From JAIPDZ01 sp034522175 (GTDB lineage Bacteria; Desulfobacterota; DSM-4660; Desulfatiglandales; Desulfatiglandaceae), in the NCBI GenBank assembly GCA_034522175.1, contig JAXHLQ010000001.1:3658001-3722000 (forward strand): a stretch of DNA of 64,000 nt, written 5' to 3'. Numbering within the stretch: the stretch's first letter is position 1; each line of letters begins with the position of its first letter. Positions 28,633 through 38,882 of the stretch are shown here, piece by piece. Below the pieces are notes generated by a model. That model saw only the letters and a program-made list of their open reading frames with translations. It searched no databases and was not told the origin of the DNA. Made by a program: the position numbers and the translations under genes.

Positions 28633-29175
28633 ATGTCGGAGTTGAAAGCGGATATCAAGGGACGGCGAAGTGTGCGGAGCTATCAGGAAAAGGATGTGAC
28701 CGATGACCAGTTAACCGAGATCCTGGAATCGGTCAAGTGGTCTCCTTCCTGGGCCAATACCCAGTGCTGGGAGATTATCGTGGTAAGGGATCAGGGGATG
28801 AAGGATAAACTGCAGGAGATCCTACCCAAGACGAACCCTGCCAGAAAGCATTTTGCAGAGGCCCCCGTGGTCCTCGGGGTGTGTGGGAAACTGAACAGTT
28901 CAGGATACTACAATGGCAAAGTGACCACCAAGTTCGGCGACTGGTTCATGTATGATTTGGGGATTGCCACCCAGAGTATCTGTCTTACGGCCCATGATCT
29001 GGGCTTGGGGACGGTGATTGTCGGTCTGTTTGACCACGATCAGATCAAGTCGGCGCTGAGCGTCCCCGAGGGGTATGAGCTGGTGTCTCTGATACCGGTG
29101 GGATATCCGGCCAAAGAGACGTCGGCGCCGAAACGCCGGGAGATCAGTGAATTCACCCATTACGACAAATTTTAG
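28633..29175 (+). CDS. Nitroreductase-family FMN oxidoreductase
   Basis: This is a 180-residue flavoprotein of the nitroreductase fold. The start at 28633 has a strong AGGAGG. Motifs are GRRSVRSYQEKDVTDDQL (FMN phosphate binding), VKWSPSWANTQCWEIIVVRD, and LGLGTVIVGLFDHDQIKSAL. Substrate is uncertain. Its stop overlaps the convergent phosphatidyltransferase gene by four bases. Confidence 0.9.
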   Translation: MSELKADIKGRRSVRSYQEKDVTDDQLTEILESVKWSPSWANTQCWEIIVVRDQGMKDKLQEILPKTNPARKHFAEAPVVLGVCGKLNSSGYYNGKVTTKFGDWFMYDLGIATQSICLTAHDLGLGTVIVGLFDHDQIKSALSVPEGYELVSLIPVGYPAKETSAPKRREISEFTHYDKF

Positions 29176-29774
29176 ATCGATTCTTCCTGCCGCGGGGCGT
29201 GACTGGTCTCGCGGCGGGTGTAGTAGATGCGATGAAGCGCTGTCATGTGGGTGGTGATGGCGAGCACCCACAGGGCGGCGTTTAGAAAGCCGAAGATGGC
29301 GCCTGCGCTCAGAAGGATAATCCGCTCCGGCCGTTCCATGACGCCCACCGCGCACTTTTCGATCATCAGCTCGGCTCGTGCCCGCACATAACTGACCAGG
29401 AATGTCCCGCAGATGACCACGGCCGTGAGGACCGTCATGAGGAGGTCGGCCTTTGCGGCGAAATGGGCCAGTATTCCCCCGAATATGATGAAGTCGGAGT
29501 AGCGATCCACCACCGAATCGGTAAATGCGCCCCAGGGTGACGCCTGCCCCCCGGCCCGGGCCACGGATCCGTCCAGCATGTCGAAGAGCCCTGCGAAGAG
29601 AATGACAAATCCCCCAACAACCATGAAGCCGGCATAGAAGCAGAGCGCCCCCACCATATTGATGCTCAGCCCCGTGAGGGTCAACAGCGTGGGGGTGATG
29701 TGGTGACGCAAGAGGAAGGGGGCGGTTTTGTTGAGGAGGGTCTCGGTTTTATTCCCGACAATGCGTCGCAACAT
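29172..29774 (-). CDS. CDP-alcohol phosphatidyltransferase family membrane protein
   Basis: This 200-residue protein has several hydrophobic helices and the full catalytic signature D-x2-DG-x2-AR-x8-G-x3-D-x3-D: DMLDGSVARAGG then GAFTDSVVDRYSD. It transfers a phosphatidyl group from CDP-diacylglycerol to an alcohol. It resembles PgsA or archaetidylinositol-phosphate-synthase-like proteins, but the acceptor cannot be told from sequence. It is alone between convergent and divergent neighbours. Confidence 0.88.
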   Translation of the reverse strand: MLRRIVGNKTETLLNKTAPFLLRHHITPTLLTLTGLSINMVGALCFYAGFMVVGGFVILFAGLFDMLDGSVARAGGQASPWGAFTDSVVDRYSDFIIFGGILAHFAAKADLLMTVLTAVVICGTFLVSYVRARAELMIEKCAVGVMERPERIILLSAGAIFGFLNAALWVLAITTHMTALHRIYYTRRETSHAPRQEESI

Positions 29775-29935
29775 GGCATTCGAAGGCCCCGGGCCGGCAG
29801 GGGCGATATGAGGGTCTTAGAGTACAACTAACGATTTTTTCTGGTGTATTCCGCTTAAATGATGCTACAAAAACAGAAGGACATCAAGAGAAATATGTTT
29901 AAATCGGACTGGGGTCTTGATCTAAAGGAGAAAAG

Positions 29936-30806
29936 ATGACGCCACTGATCCGTTTGATTGAGGCACGATCGAAACAAATCAAAAATCAGGCTGGCGATGA
30001 TGTGACGGTCCTGAAAGACGGAGATGCCGTTGAGATCGCCAAAGCGACAGGCGCCGATTTTCATGATATTTATGGGGCCGCTCTGAAGGCCGGTATCTGT
30101 CCATACCGATATGTCCGCAACAGGCAGACGATTTCAGCAGAAGATCAGCGAACCCTGTTCGAATCCTGCGTGTCCGTGGTGGGGGCCGGGGGGCTGGGTG
30201 GCGGTGTGATTCTGCTCCTGGCCAGGATCGGTATCGGTGAGATCGTGGTGGTGGATGGAGACCGGTTTGATGAAACCAACCTCAATCGACAGGCCCTCTC
30301 CAGCATGGCGGCTCTGGGCCGGGCCAAGGTGGAGGAGGCGGTTCCGGGTGGTGGCATCGGTGAACCCGGCGGTGCGGGTGATCCCGCATGAGATCCGTTT
30401 GAATGCGTCCAACGCAGCCGGGATCATGGGTGGGTCAAAGGTGGTGGTGGATGCGCTCGATAATGTGCCGGATCGTTTCGTACTGGAAGCGGTGGCCCGG
30501 TCCCTGAAAATCCCGCTGGTGCACGGGGCCCTGGCAGGGCTGGAGGGGCAGTTGATGACCCTATTCCCTCAAGATGCCGGTTTAAGCCGCTTGTATGGGG
30601 AAGGGATGAGAGAAGGGGATCCATCCCAGTCTCCCGAGGCGATTCTCGGCGTTCCCGCCCTGATGCCCGCTTTTCTCGGGGCGCTTCAGGCCGCTGAGGT
30701 TATCAAAATTCTGCTCAACCGGGAAGGTCTTTTTAGAAACGCCATGCTGCACCTTGACCTGGAAACCGGGGAGATGAACCGGTTTGCCTTTGACTCGGCC
30801 GAGTAG
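29936..30806 (+). CDS. ThiF/MoeB/HesA-family adenylyltransferase (one frameshift)
   Basis: This is an E1-like enzyme of about 289 residues. A ~65-residue N-terminal extension precedes the nucleotide-binding loop SVVGAGGLGGGVILLLARIG, the conserved VVDGDRFDETNLNRQAL (D, N and R positions of ThiF/MoeB) and, after an extra base near 30339, VRVIPHEIRLNASNAAGIMG and VVVDALDNVPDRFVLEA. No zinc CxxC pair or rhodanese domain is visible, so partner and pathway are open. It would activate a small sulfur-carrier protein C-terminus. No such carrier gene is next to it. Confidence 0.85.
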
Positions 30807-30862
30807 GGTGCCCGGCAGGGTTCTTAATGAAACCCGCCAGGTGTATACCCCATTTACCGCCA

Positions 30863-31354
30863 TCAGTTCCCTTGACCGGGCCCTCGACCTCTCCCTCTGC
30901 CGAAGCCTTTTCCATGCCTTTTTCCGTATTCGCTCCCGGGACCTCCGCCGCATCCCTTGGACAGGATTTGGGTGACCTGTTCAGGCGTCAGGATCTTGCG
31001 GATGGCCAGGCGAAAATCGGTTCGCTTGTCCTGTAGCTGTTTTCTGAAGTTCCAGAGTTCATCCTGTGTGGCCTTGATCTTTGCCGCATCGGGGGTGGTC
31101 TGGAGCCACAGGAGCCTCAACTCGGCTCGTTTGTTAAACATTTCACTTCGAAGGGGCTGAACATCCGAGAAGTGGTTATTCTTGAGTGCCAGGATTTTTT
31201 CAGACTGCTCAGGTGTCAGATTCACGGAATCGAGCATACTCAGTTCCATTGAACCCTCACCCCCCCAGCGCCCCATGCCTCGGGGGCCGGCCATCGCCAT
31301 GGTGGCCACCCCCACGATCAGTAATACGGCTGCCAATACGCTGATTTTCTTCAT
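30863..31354 (-). CDS. Spy/ZraP-like periplasmic stress protein
   Basis: 163 residues with a signal peptide (MKKISVLAAVLLIVGVATMA, cut near MAMAG). The mature part is all helical, with two LTPEQ motifs (NLTPEQSEKILALKNNHF and ILTPEQVTQILSKG), the mark of the Spy/CpxP/ZraP group of periplasmic chaperones and metal-binding proteins. The tail is rich in G, R, K and H. It is transcribed away from a kinase/NtrC regulator pair and has a consensus sigma-54 promoter, as ZraP does relative to ZraSR. This suggests zinc or envelope stress response. Confidence 0.88.
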   Translation of the reverse strand: MKKISVLAAVLLIVGVATMAMAGPRGMGRWGGEGSMELSMLDSVNLTPEQSEKILALKNNHFSDVQPLRSEMFNKRAELRLLWLQTTPDAAKIKATQDELWNFRKQLQDKRTDFRLAIRKILTPEQVTQILSKGCGGGPGSEYGKRHGKGFGRGRGRGPGQGN

Positions 31355-31439
31355 GTTGCTGTACCTCCTTTAATGGTATTGTGTGTGTTTACCTCCGGGA
31401 ATCTCCCGATGGTTCCCAAATGATTGATCTCTTGATACA

Positions 31440-31454
31440 GCAAGTGCCGTGCCA
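31440..31454 (-). promoter_or_regulatory. Sigma-54 promoter of the Spy/ZraP-like gene
   Basis: The reverse strand reads TGGCACGGCACTTGC, an exact match to the -24/-12 consensus TGGCACG-N4-TTGC. It lies about 85 bases upstream of the start codon at 31354. The neighbouring NtrC-type regulator has the GAFTGA motif needed to activate such promoters. Confidence 0.85.
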
Positions 31455-31561
31455 AAAGACATATGAAACATCTAACAGTTTGATATTGATATATTTATTC
31501 AATGATGGCGGTTGTATGATATCCCGAAGGGCGCGAGCATCGGCAAGATGTGTCGAACGCA

Positions 31562-31594
31562 GGGCATGGATTTCGACGGTATTGTCGAATGCCC
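31562..31594. promoter_or_regulatory. Candidate enhancer palindrome for the NtrC-type regulator
   Basis: The core TTCGAC-GGTATT-GTCGAA (31572-31589) is a perfect inverted repeat, extended by GGGCAT and ATGCCC outside. It stands about 110-150 bases upstream of the sigma-54 promoter and between two divergent units, the usual place for a bacterial enhancer-binding protein. Assignment to this regulator is inferred. Confidence 0.5.
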
Positions 31595-31678
31595 TCAGAT
31601 CGCCGCTGCAAACGGGATCGTCCCCATGAGACCGTTGACTTTTGGCGTGGCATGGATAGCATGGATATTTAGCGAATC

Positions 31679-33477
31679 ATGAGCGGATCAAGAAAGGATA
31701 GAAGGGCACCATTGGGGAAACCGGTAAAACAGATCGACGTCATACCTGAAAGGGAGTCCGTGAAACTTAGACGGGAGTCGCGTCCTTTTTACAGCCGCTC
31801 GCCGTGGCCGTCGTCAGTTTCATCCTCGTCTGCCTGGCGCTTCTGAGCGGCTGGATGGACCTGAGGAGCTTGGACAAGACCCTCATGGGGTATATTGAGC
31901 GAAGCGGGCTGAATGTTGTGGCGGATGTCGAGGAGACGACTCGCCGCTATGTTGATCTGTTGGCGCACAGACCTCCGCCCCGCCTCAGTGATTTTTCGGT
32001 GCCGGATTACGGCGAGGTCCCGTTCTCCCTCGGGGATGCCATGATCGTCGGGTTGATGGATCTTATTCGGGACATGGATAGGGCGTTGATGGACGGCCGC
32101 CTAAAGGGGGACGAACTGTCAAGCGTCGCTAATGAGGAAGGGCTCTGGTTACTGGCGCTATATGGCGCCCGGGGCGACCTTGTCTTTTCGAACCGGCCGG
32201 TTCCCCCGTTTGTTCGTCACGGGGCTGAACCGGTGATCCTCGGAAAGGAGCGTGTATTGATCCATCTGTTTCATCCTTTGGGGCGGGGTAAGGAAAATGG
32301 GGGGATGCGATGGCTGGCGGTGAAAACGGGCTGGAAATCGGGGACCACCGTCCTGGCGCTGGATCGCAGCGCCTTTTTGTTCTGGCAACTGAGGACCGCT
32401 GTGCAAGCGGCTATGGAGGACGTGAGGCCGAGGGCGGAGATCGGTTATATGGTGGTGACGGATGAAAGGGGGCGGCTTCTCGGCGGGACGGCCGATATGC
32501 CGGAGGAACCAGCGGACGGGATCCCTCCATATGATAGAAAAATGGACGCTGACACCCCGGTCAGCCGGAAGGTGCGCGTGGCAGGGGAAGCGATGGTGGA
32601 AATCAGCGCACCCATTCGGTTCGAAAACGGCCTTTCAGGTCTTGTGAGGGTGGCGATTTCACGGGATCTGGCGGATCAGATGCTGGCAAAGGAGAAACGC
32701 CGGGGCATCCTGTGGGTGTCCTTTATGGTTTGTATCGCGCTTATTTCCATGTGGCTCCTCTACAAGAATCAGAACCGGCATCTCAAGCGAATGCGCGAGG
32801 CAGCGCAGCGATTGCACCAGGCCCAAAGACTCTCGGCCCTGGGACGAATGGCCGCAGGGGTGGCCCATGAGATCAGAAACCCGCTGAACGCCATCAGTAT
32901 GGCCACACAGAGACTTAAAAAGGAGAATATTGACCAGTTAAGCCCCATGATCCGTGACGAGATCCGGCGGCTTGATCGAATTATCGAAGATTTCCTGAGC
33001 CTTTCGGGGCATCGTGAAATGATTCTTAAACCGCATGACATCAGAGCATTGCTGGATCAGGTGGTCCTCCTCATGGAACAGGCGGTTCAGGCCAGGGAAG
33101 GGGAGATTCACCGTGACTGGGGTGATGCACCACTTATGGTTCAAATGGATAAGGATCGGATGAAACAGGCGATATTGAACATTATCAAGAACGCGGTGGA
33201 GGCCATCCCACTGGGAGGCGTCGTTACCGTATCCGCATCGCAGGTGTCCAAGGAATGGGTGAAGGTGCAGGTTTCGGATAATGGTGGGGGGCTGAGCCCT
33301 GATGAAGTGGGTCGGATGTTCAATCCGGATTACACCACCAAAGAAAGGGGCCTGGGTCTGGGCCTCCCACTGGCCCATGAGATCGTCCACGGGCACGGGG
33401 GGGAGATCCGCGTCAGGAGCGATCCGGGTGAGGGAACGAGGGTGGAAATACGGCTCCCGCTGGCCCGCTATGAATAG
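31679..33477 (+). CDS. Sensor histidine kinase, ZraS/NtrB-like (one frameshift)
   Basis: About 599 residues. Start MSGSRKDRRAPLGKPVKQID at 31679 (weak ribosome site). One T is missing near 31787, then PLAVAVVSFILVCLALLSG forms TM1. A periplasmic sensor (about 60-320) follows, then TM2 (GILWVSFMVCIALISMWLL) and HisKA with phospho-His in MAAGVAHEIRNPLNAISMAT. HATPase_c has N-box NIIKNAVEAIPLGG, then VSDNGGGLSP and GLGLGLPLAHEIVHGHGG. It is the likely partner of the NtrC-type regulator downstream. Confidence 0.88.
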
Positions 33478-33560
33478 GATGTCAGGTTTCGGGTGTCAGG
33501 GAAAAGACGTGAGGCGTCAGGTGTTAGGCATCAGGCCTTGACCCGGAGCAGCAGGTCAGC

Positions 33561-33683
33561 AATCCCGCCTTCCGCGGGATCTTCGCTTCGCTTCGACCAG
33601 TAATCCCGCCGCTTGCGGGATCTTCGCTTCGCTTCGACCAGTAATCCCGCCGCTTGCGGGATCTTCGCTTCGCTTCGACCAGT
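33561..33683. repeat. Three tandem 41 bp REP-like units
   Basis: Three units start at 33561, 33602 and 33643 with exact 41-base period. Each has a small inverted repeat (CCCGCCGCTTGCGGG or the variant with TTCC) followed by ATCTTCGCTTCGCTTCGACC. A related unit is at 56224-56264. They lie between the kinase and regulator genes. Confidence 0.85.
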
Positions 33684-33706
33684 AACCTGAAACGGGAAAT
33701 GAGACC

Positions 33707-35066
33707 ATGCAAAACTTGAAGATTTTGGTGGTGGAAGACGGGCTGTCCCAGCGGGAGATGCTGCGGGATTTCTTAAGGGAGATCGGGCATGATGTGTCCG
33801 AGGCTGAAGATGGCCATTCGGCGCTGAAACAGGTGGAACGTGACTATGTGGATCTCCTTTTCATTGATTACAAGATGCCGGGGATGGATGGGCTGGATCT
33901 CTTAAAACGGGTTAAGGCGCTCAATCCTGAGACCGACGCGGTTATCATGACCGCCTACGGGACCGTGCCACGTGCGGTGGAGGCCATGAAGGCCGGTGCA
34001 GCCGACTATATGACCAAACCCATTGATCTGGAGGAAGTTGGGATTCTGGTGGAACGTATTGGGCAACGCCGGATGCTTGTGAAGGAAAACCGGATGCTCA
34101 AGGAGGCCCTGGATGGCGGGATCGTCCCATCGGAGCAGATGATCTACCGGAGCGAGGCCATGGCGTCGGTGGTCAACCTGGCCGGCAGGGTAGCGGACAG
34201 CCGGGCCGCCGTGCTCATCCAGGGGAGAGCGGTACCGGCAAGGAACTTCTCGCCAGGCTGATTCATGCCTTGAGCCCGCGTTCAGATCGGCCCATGACCG
34301 TGGTGAACTGTGCAGCGCTCCCTGAAAGCCTCCTGGAGAGTGAGCTCTTCGGGCACGAAAAGGGGGCGTTCACCGGTGCTTCCCAACGGCGCACAGGCCG
34401 CTTTGAGGCGGCGGACGGCGGGACCCTTTTCCTCGATGAGATCGGCGAACTGTCGTCTTCGGTCCAGGTGAAACTCCTTCGATTTCTACAGGAGAAAGAA
34501 TTTCAGCGGCTGGGGGAAATGCGGTTTTGCGGGCCGATGTGCGGGTCATCAGCGCGACCAATCGGGATCTGGATGAAGAGATAAAACAGGGGAACTTCAG
34601 GGAAGATCTATACTACCGGTTGAATGTGGTCCCCATCACCATTCCCCCGCTCAGGGCACGCAAAGAGGATATCCCCCCATTGATCGACCGTTTCCTGAAT
34701 CATTTTGCCCGCGAAAACCATAAGGCCGTGGAAGATATCGAACCCGAGGCCAGAGACCTCCTTCTCAAGTACGATTATCCCGGGAATGTCCGTGAGTTGG
34801 AAAACATCATGGAGCGTGCGGTGGTCATTGCGAGAGGGACCATGATAACGCCGGATGATCTCCCCTTCAAGGGCGAGCCGAGCCCCTCCGCCGATTCGGG
34901 CAAGGGCCGGAGGCCTCTCAAAGACGCGGTGACGGATTTGGAGCGGCAAATGATCCGGGCGGCACTCGACAGGCGCGGGGGGCATCAGACGCGGGCCGCA
35001 GCGGACTTGGGCATATCGGAGCGGATGCTCAGATACAAGCTTAAGAAGTATGGGCTGAAAGGGTAG
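33707..35066 (+). CDS. NtrC-family sigma-54 activator, ZraR-like (two frameshifts)
   Basis: About 453 residues. It has a receiver (ILVVEDGLSQREMLRDFLRE, phosphoacceptor in LLFIDYKMPGMDG), an AAA+ domain and a Fis-type helix-turn-helix (RAAADLGISERMLRYKLKKY). Walker A is restored as GESGTGKELL by adding one G near 34226. GHEKGAFTGASQRR carries the sigma-54 contact motif. A second missing G near 34523 is followed by LRADVRVISATNRDLDEEI. It probably drives the sigma-54 promoter at 31440-31454. Confidence 0.9.
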
Positions 35067-35157
35067 GATGGTGATCTCTTATCGCAACCCGTTGAACAAC
35101 TGTTTGCAATATGGCGAATTTTTGGTAAACACTGGTGTGAGAAAGGAGATTGATGTT

Positions 35158-35541
35158 ATGAAAAGAAAATGGTTGGGTGTGGGATTCGTGCTTGTTTTTC
35201 TGCTGCCGGCTCTTGCCGGGGCAGTGGAAAAGGGTGATTTTGCGGTGGACACCACCGCTGATTTGATGGTGCTCTGTACGGCCCCCAAGGGTGATCTGTT
35301 CCACAAAGAGGCAGTGCACTTCTGCATCGGGTTCCTAACCGGTGCTTATCATTACCACATGGTGGCCAACTCAGGACCTGATGGCAATCCCCTGGTGAGC
35401 CTGCCGGATCCGCCTCCCAAACGGAGCAAGGTGATGAGCGATTTTGTCGAGTGGGTGAATAGGCATCCCCAGTATAAAGACGAGGAACCTGTGGACACGT
35501 GGTTTAGATTCCTTGTTGAAACCTATCCGTGCGAACGCTGA
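35158..35541 (+). CDS. Secreted protein, possibly Rap1a/Tai-like
   Basis: I start at ATG 35158 (MKRKWLGVGFVLVFLLPALA) because GAAAGGAG precedes it and a signal peptide follows directly. The mature ~105 residues include FCIGFLTGAYHYH, reminiscent of the Rap1a/Tai fold seen in immunity and other small secreted proteins. Cysteines at LMVLCTA, HFCIG and YPCER could pair. No toxin gene is nearby, so an immunity role is not supported. Confidence 0.6.
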   Translation: MKRKWLGVGFVLVFLLPALAGAVEKGDFAVDTTADLMVLCTAPKGDLFHKEAVHFCIGFLTGAYHYHMVANSGPDGNPLVSLPDPPPKRSKVMSDFVEWVNRHPQYKDEEPVDTWFRFLVETYPCER

Positions 35542-35567
35542 ACCAGGCCATTCGGGAGGAGCAAGAG

Positions 35568-35840
35568 ATGATAAAGATCGTTATTGCGTTGATCGTGGTG
35601 AGTTGCCTTGCCATTGGCGGATGTGCAGGCATGAGTGAGACGGAGCAGCGGGCCCTGAGTGGGGGCGCCCTCGGTGCTGCCGGTGGTGCGATTATCGGCG
35701 CCATAGCCGGAGATGCGGGCCTTGGCGTCGCCATTGGGGGTGCAGTGGGTGCGGGGGGCGGCTATCTCTATGGAAAACACAGGGAAGCCGAGCAGAACGC
35801 CTACAGGGAGGGATATGAGGCCGGACGGAGCAGCAGATAG
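35568..35840 (+). CDS. Glycine-zipper lipoprotein
   Basis: About 90 residues. The N-terminus MIKIVIALIVVSCLAIGGCA contains a lipobox (LAIGGC) for lipidation. A glycine-zipper segment follows (GALGAAGGAIIGAIAGDAG, then GAVGAGGGYLYG), as in YMGG-like or OmpA/SlyB-associated outer-membrane lipoproteins. The preferred ATG at 35568 has GGAGGAGCAAGAG ahead of it. Downstream of the secreted protein by 26 bases, likely co-transcribed. Confidence 0.82.
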   Translation: MIKIVIALIVVSCLAIGGCAGMSETEQRALSGGALGAAGGAIIGAIAGDAGLGVAIGGAVGAGGGYLYGKHREAEQNAYREGYEAGRSSR

Positions 35841-35898
35841 GTCTTGACCTCGAACAGAGTTGTGTATGCTTCAGGATATCGATACCGGCGGGAGGGGG

Positions 35899-37957
35899 TC
35901 ACCCTCTTCTACTCAATTTGAAACGTGATACTTCGGTCTGAAGCTCGGCAGCGGCTGTATTGAGAAATTCGGCGGTGCGTTTGAATTCCCGTATGGATTC
36001 CAGGGTATTCTGTGTCAGGGTATTTAACTGGGCCATGGTTTCACTGATATGGCTCGCGCTCTGGGACTGGGTTTCCATGCCCTCGTTTACGGATTCAAAC
36101 TGGGGGTAAGGGTCCGGACACTCGCCATGATGGCATCGAGTTGTTTGCCCATTTCACGGATCTTGTTTGCGGCATCGCTGACATTTCGGGAAAATGTCTG
36201 CATCTCATTCGCGCCATCCGATACGGATCCCGCCATTCGATTCACCATCTCTTCGATGTCCAGCACGGCGACTGAGGTCTGATCGGCCAGCCGTCTGATC
36301 TCGCTTGCTACGACGGAGAATCCCGTTCCATACTCGCCCGCCTTCTCCGCTTCGATGGCGGCATTGAGGGAAAGCAGATTGGTCTGATCCGCTACCCGGG
36401 TAATGGTGGTGACGATGGTGCCGATGGCGTTCCCGTTTTCTTTGATCTCCTCGAGTTTACCGGAAATGGAGGCGACACCGTTTAATACGTCCTGCATGGT
36501 GGTCTCCATTTCCTGAAGATTTGTCTGTCCGGTTTCTGCAAGAGAGGCGGTCTTGGATGCCGAGGTATTGACCGTATTCATGGTCTGAACCAGATCATCG
36601 GCTGTGGCGGATATCTGCTTGGAGAAGGTGCTGACATGATGGGCGGAGGTGGCCTGATCGCCGATGGTTTCCGTGAGATGCGTTGATGAGGTGGCGATTT
36701 CATTGGCGGATGAGGCCACCTGATTTCCCGCCTCCTGGACCTGCGCCAGCAGGGTATTGAGTTTGGCGCTCATTGCTTTGAACGCACCGAGCAGGCGGCC
36801 GGTTTCGTCCTTCCCGGTCTTAAATGACCCCTCGGTCGCAGTTAGTTCCCTCGATGCGTCTTGAAGGTCTCCGGCGGCGATATGCTGAGCCACATCGGTG
36901 AGCTTTCTGATGGGATTGCATACGCGCCTTACCATGAAGAGGGTGACCAGCAGGAAGAGAATGACCTGAACCGAGATGACCCCAAGGGATATGATGAGGT
37001 TGGCCCGGTTGAGGTTGTGGATGCTGGCATAAAGCTCTTTGTCCGGGGAGAGGATGCCGATGGCGATACCAGCGCCGGTGGCTGTACAGAAAGAGAAAAA
37101 CGGGATCCGTTGATGGTCAGAGACGTTTCAATGACCTCTCCGGGGGCAAGACCATCCAAAGGTTCCAACGCCGTCCCCCAGTTCATCTCAGAGATTGGCT
37201 GGAGCAGCCTTTTCGGGTCGGCAGGGTAGGCGATCAGAAGACCGCTCGATATATCCACGGCAAAGGGGAGGGAGTTGGGGGTGATGGTCATGCGGGCGAT
37301 GCGCCGTTTCAGATCCTCGAGGCTGAAATCCACAGTGGATATGCCGATGATACCGTTTTTCGGATCGGTCATGAGGGCATCTACGGTTATCATGAGGGCT
37401 TGGGTTGCCGCTTCATCGAGATAGGGATCCGTCCAGTAGATCTGCTGTCCGCGTTCTTCCGATCGGTTCCATTCTTTCGGAATGGCCAGCCGGTACCAAT
37501 CCTGGGAGGGATAGTCATACTGGGGGGTATTCAGATCCCAGGTAAAGAGCACCTGATCATTTTCCCTGTAGGTATAAAGGCCGTAATGCGGCTTATCGAG
37601 AATGGTGAAGGGTTCATACCACAGACCGCCGCCAACGGCTTCGGGCAGCTTCTGAAAGTTACGGATCAGGTAGGTTTTAATGATCTCTGTGGGGTCAATA
37701 TCCGTTTCCTTGAAAATCGTGTAGAAGGCCTCTCCGGCAGTGGCCAGATCATCGGCGTTTTTTTCCATAAGGGCCATGGCAGACGCGATTCGCTGCGCGT
37801 TTTTTCCGACCAGGGATTGGATATGCTGCTGGGTTTCGCGCTTGAGATTGATCCCGATCCGGTGGGCGTTGTGGATCAGCACGACATATCCGAGGAGTGA
37901 ACAGAGGGTCATGATGCCCACCATGAAGAGCATGTTTTGTTTTAATGTGATATTCAT
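35899..37957 (-). CDS. WspA-like methyl-accepting receptor (two frameshifts)
   Basis: About 686 residues. TM1 is at 9-30, followed by a Cache-type periplasmic sensor and TM2 near SLGVISVQVILFLLVTLFMV. HAMP is at RKLTDVAQHIAAGDLQDASR, and the signalling rod has tip DQTNLLSLNAAIEAEKAGEY followed by SEIRRLADQTSVAVLDIEEM. That AIEAEKAGEY..RRLADQT wording and the end VSRFKL match WspA-type surface-sensing receptors as I remember them. Breaks lie near 37096 (five T for six) and near 36100 (five C for six). True end is TGA 35899-35901. It may feed the CheA/diguanylate cyclase system at 16.7-26 kb. Confidence 0.86.
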
Positions 37958-37960
37958 GAC

Positions 37961-38616
37961 TTATTGCACAAACCCTATGGAAAAGGCCAATAGGAACTGT
38001 CCCGCGTAATAAAGAGGCAGCCCCACGATTCGGTTGAAGGCTTCCTTTTTGATGAAGCGGTTCCGGGCCACAAACACGTCAGATAGATAAAAAAACAAGG
38101 CGCCCGAAAAGACCAAAAGGCGTGCATTGAGGGGCTGGAGCGAATCACCGAGTACGGTTGAGGCCCCGGATACCATAAACGTAATGATCACCACATAGGC
38201 CAGAACGGACCGTTTCATGGAACCGAGATAAGGCATGAGCCGGATGTACACCCCCCCGCTGATAAGAATGAAGATCATGGCGCCCATCAGGGTCCCTGAA
38301 TTCAGTGAGGACAGGTTAAAGAAGGCAATGACGTAAAAGACGTGCCCGGTGAGAAAAAAAATCAGTCCCGGGAGGAACATCTTTCGCTGCGGCAGGGCAA
38401 GAAAGACGTCCCCCCGAGACAAAAGATCAAGCCGGTGAGGAGCATATGGGTGTAGGCCGGATCCGGTCGTGGTTGGCATACGGCTGTGACGATGAAAAGG
38501 AGCGAAATGGACGTCTTTGTCGGAATAAGCCCTTTTCGGTTTTCCGTGGTCTCAAAATAGAGAAGAACAGGAAGCATGATGGCGGCCAGGATGATGATGG
38601 AGACGGTAAGGGTCAT
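37961..38616 (-). CDS. YhhN/TMEM86-family membrane protein, lysoplasmalogenase-like (one frameshift)
   Basis: About 218 residues, eight or so hydrophobic helices. It starts MTLTVSIIILAAIMLPVLLY. One G is missing from a run near 38417 (six for seven), after which GDVFLALPQRKMFLPGLIFF continues. The D in GDVFLAL and the final NRIVGLPLYYAGQFLLAFS fit the YhhN family, whose animal members hydrolyse lysoplasmalogens. The bacterial role is less certain. It starts just past the receptor gene stop region and may be in one operon with it. Confidence 0.82.
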
Positions 38617-38882
38617 GACGGTGGTGGTGTTCTCCGGCGGCTTGAAGTGATGATTTAAACGTCCAGGATCAGGCTACCCCATGAAAAGCGACCATTCAAG
38701 CATAATTTGGGATTTCCCATGGATGACACTTCGAGACCGAATGGGTGGTGCATTCGATTTAACATTGAAAAGCCCATGCCGGTTATGAGAAAATAGGGAC
38801 GTAACGTTCGTTTGCCATCGCGCAGGTTTTTTGGTACCTAAATTTTTTATTAGAGCGTATGTAGAGATAAGGATAGCAAAGA

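Noticed and set aside
31381..31629. Open frame in the Spy/kinase intergenic region
   Set aside because: It spans the sigma-54 promoter and the palindrome, has no ribosome site and no resemblance to a protein.
33561..33683. Possible CRISPR array
   Set aside because: The 41 bp units abut with no spacers, and a lone unit is found elsewhere. It is a tandem REP-like repeat.
35158..35541. Toxin-immunity pair suggested by the Rap1a/Tai-like pattern
   Set aside because: No candidate toxin or type VI gene is nearby, and the resemblance is limited to one short motif.
38617..38882. TPP riboswitch upstream of thiC
   Set aside because: No CTGAGA or ACCTGATCTGG-type conserved blocks could be found on the plus strand.
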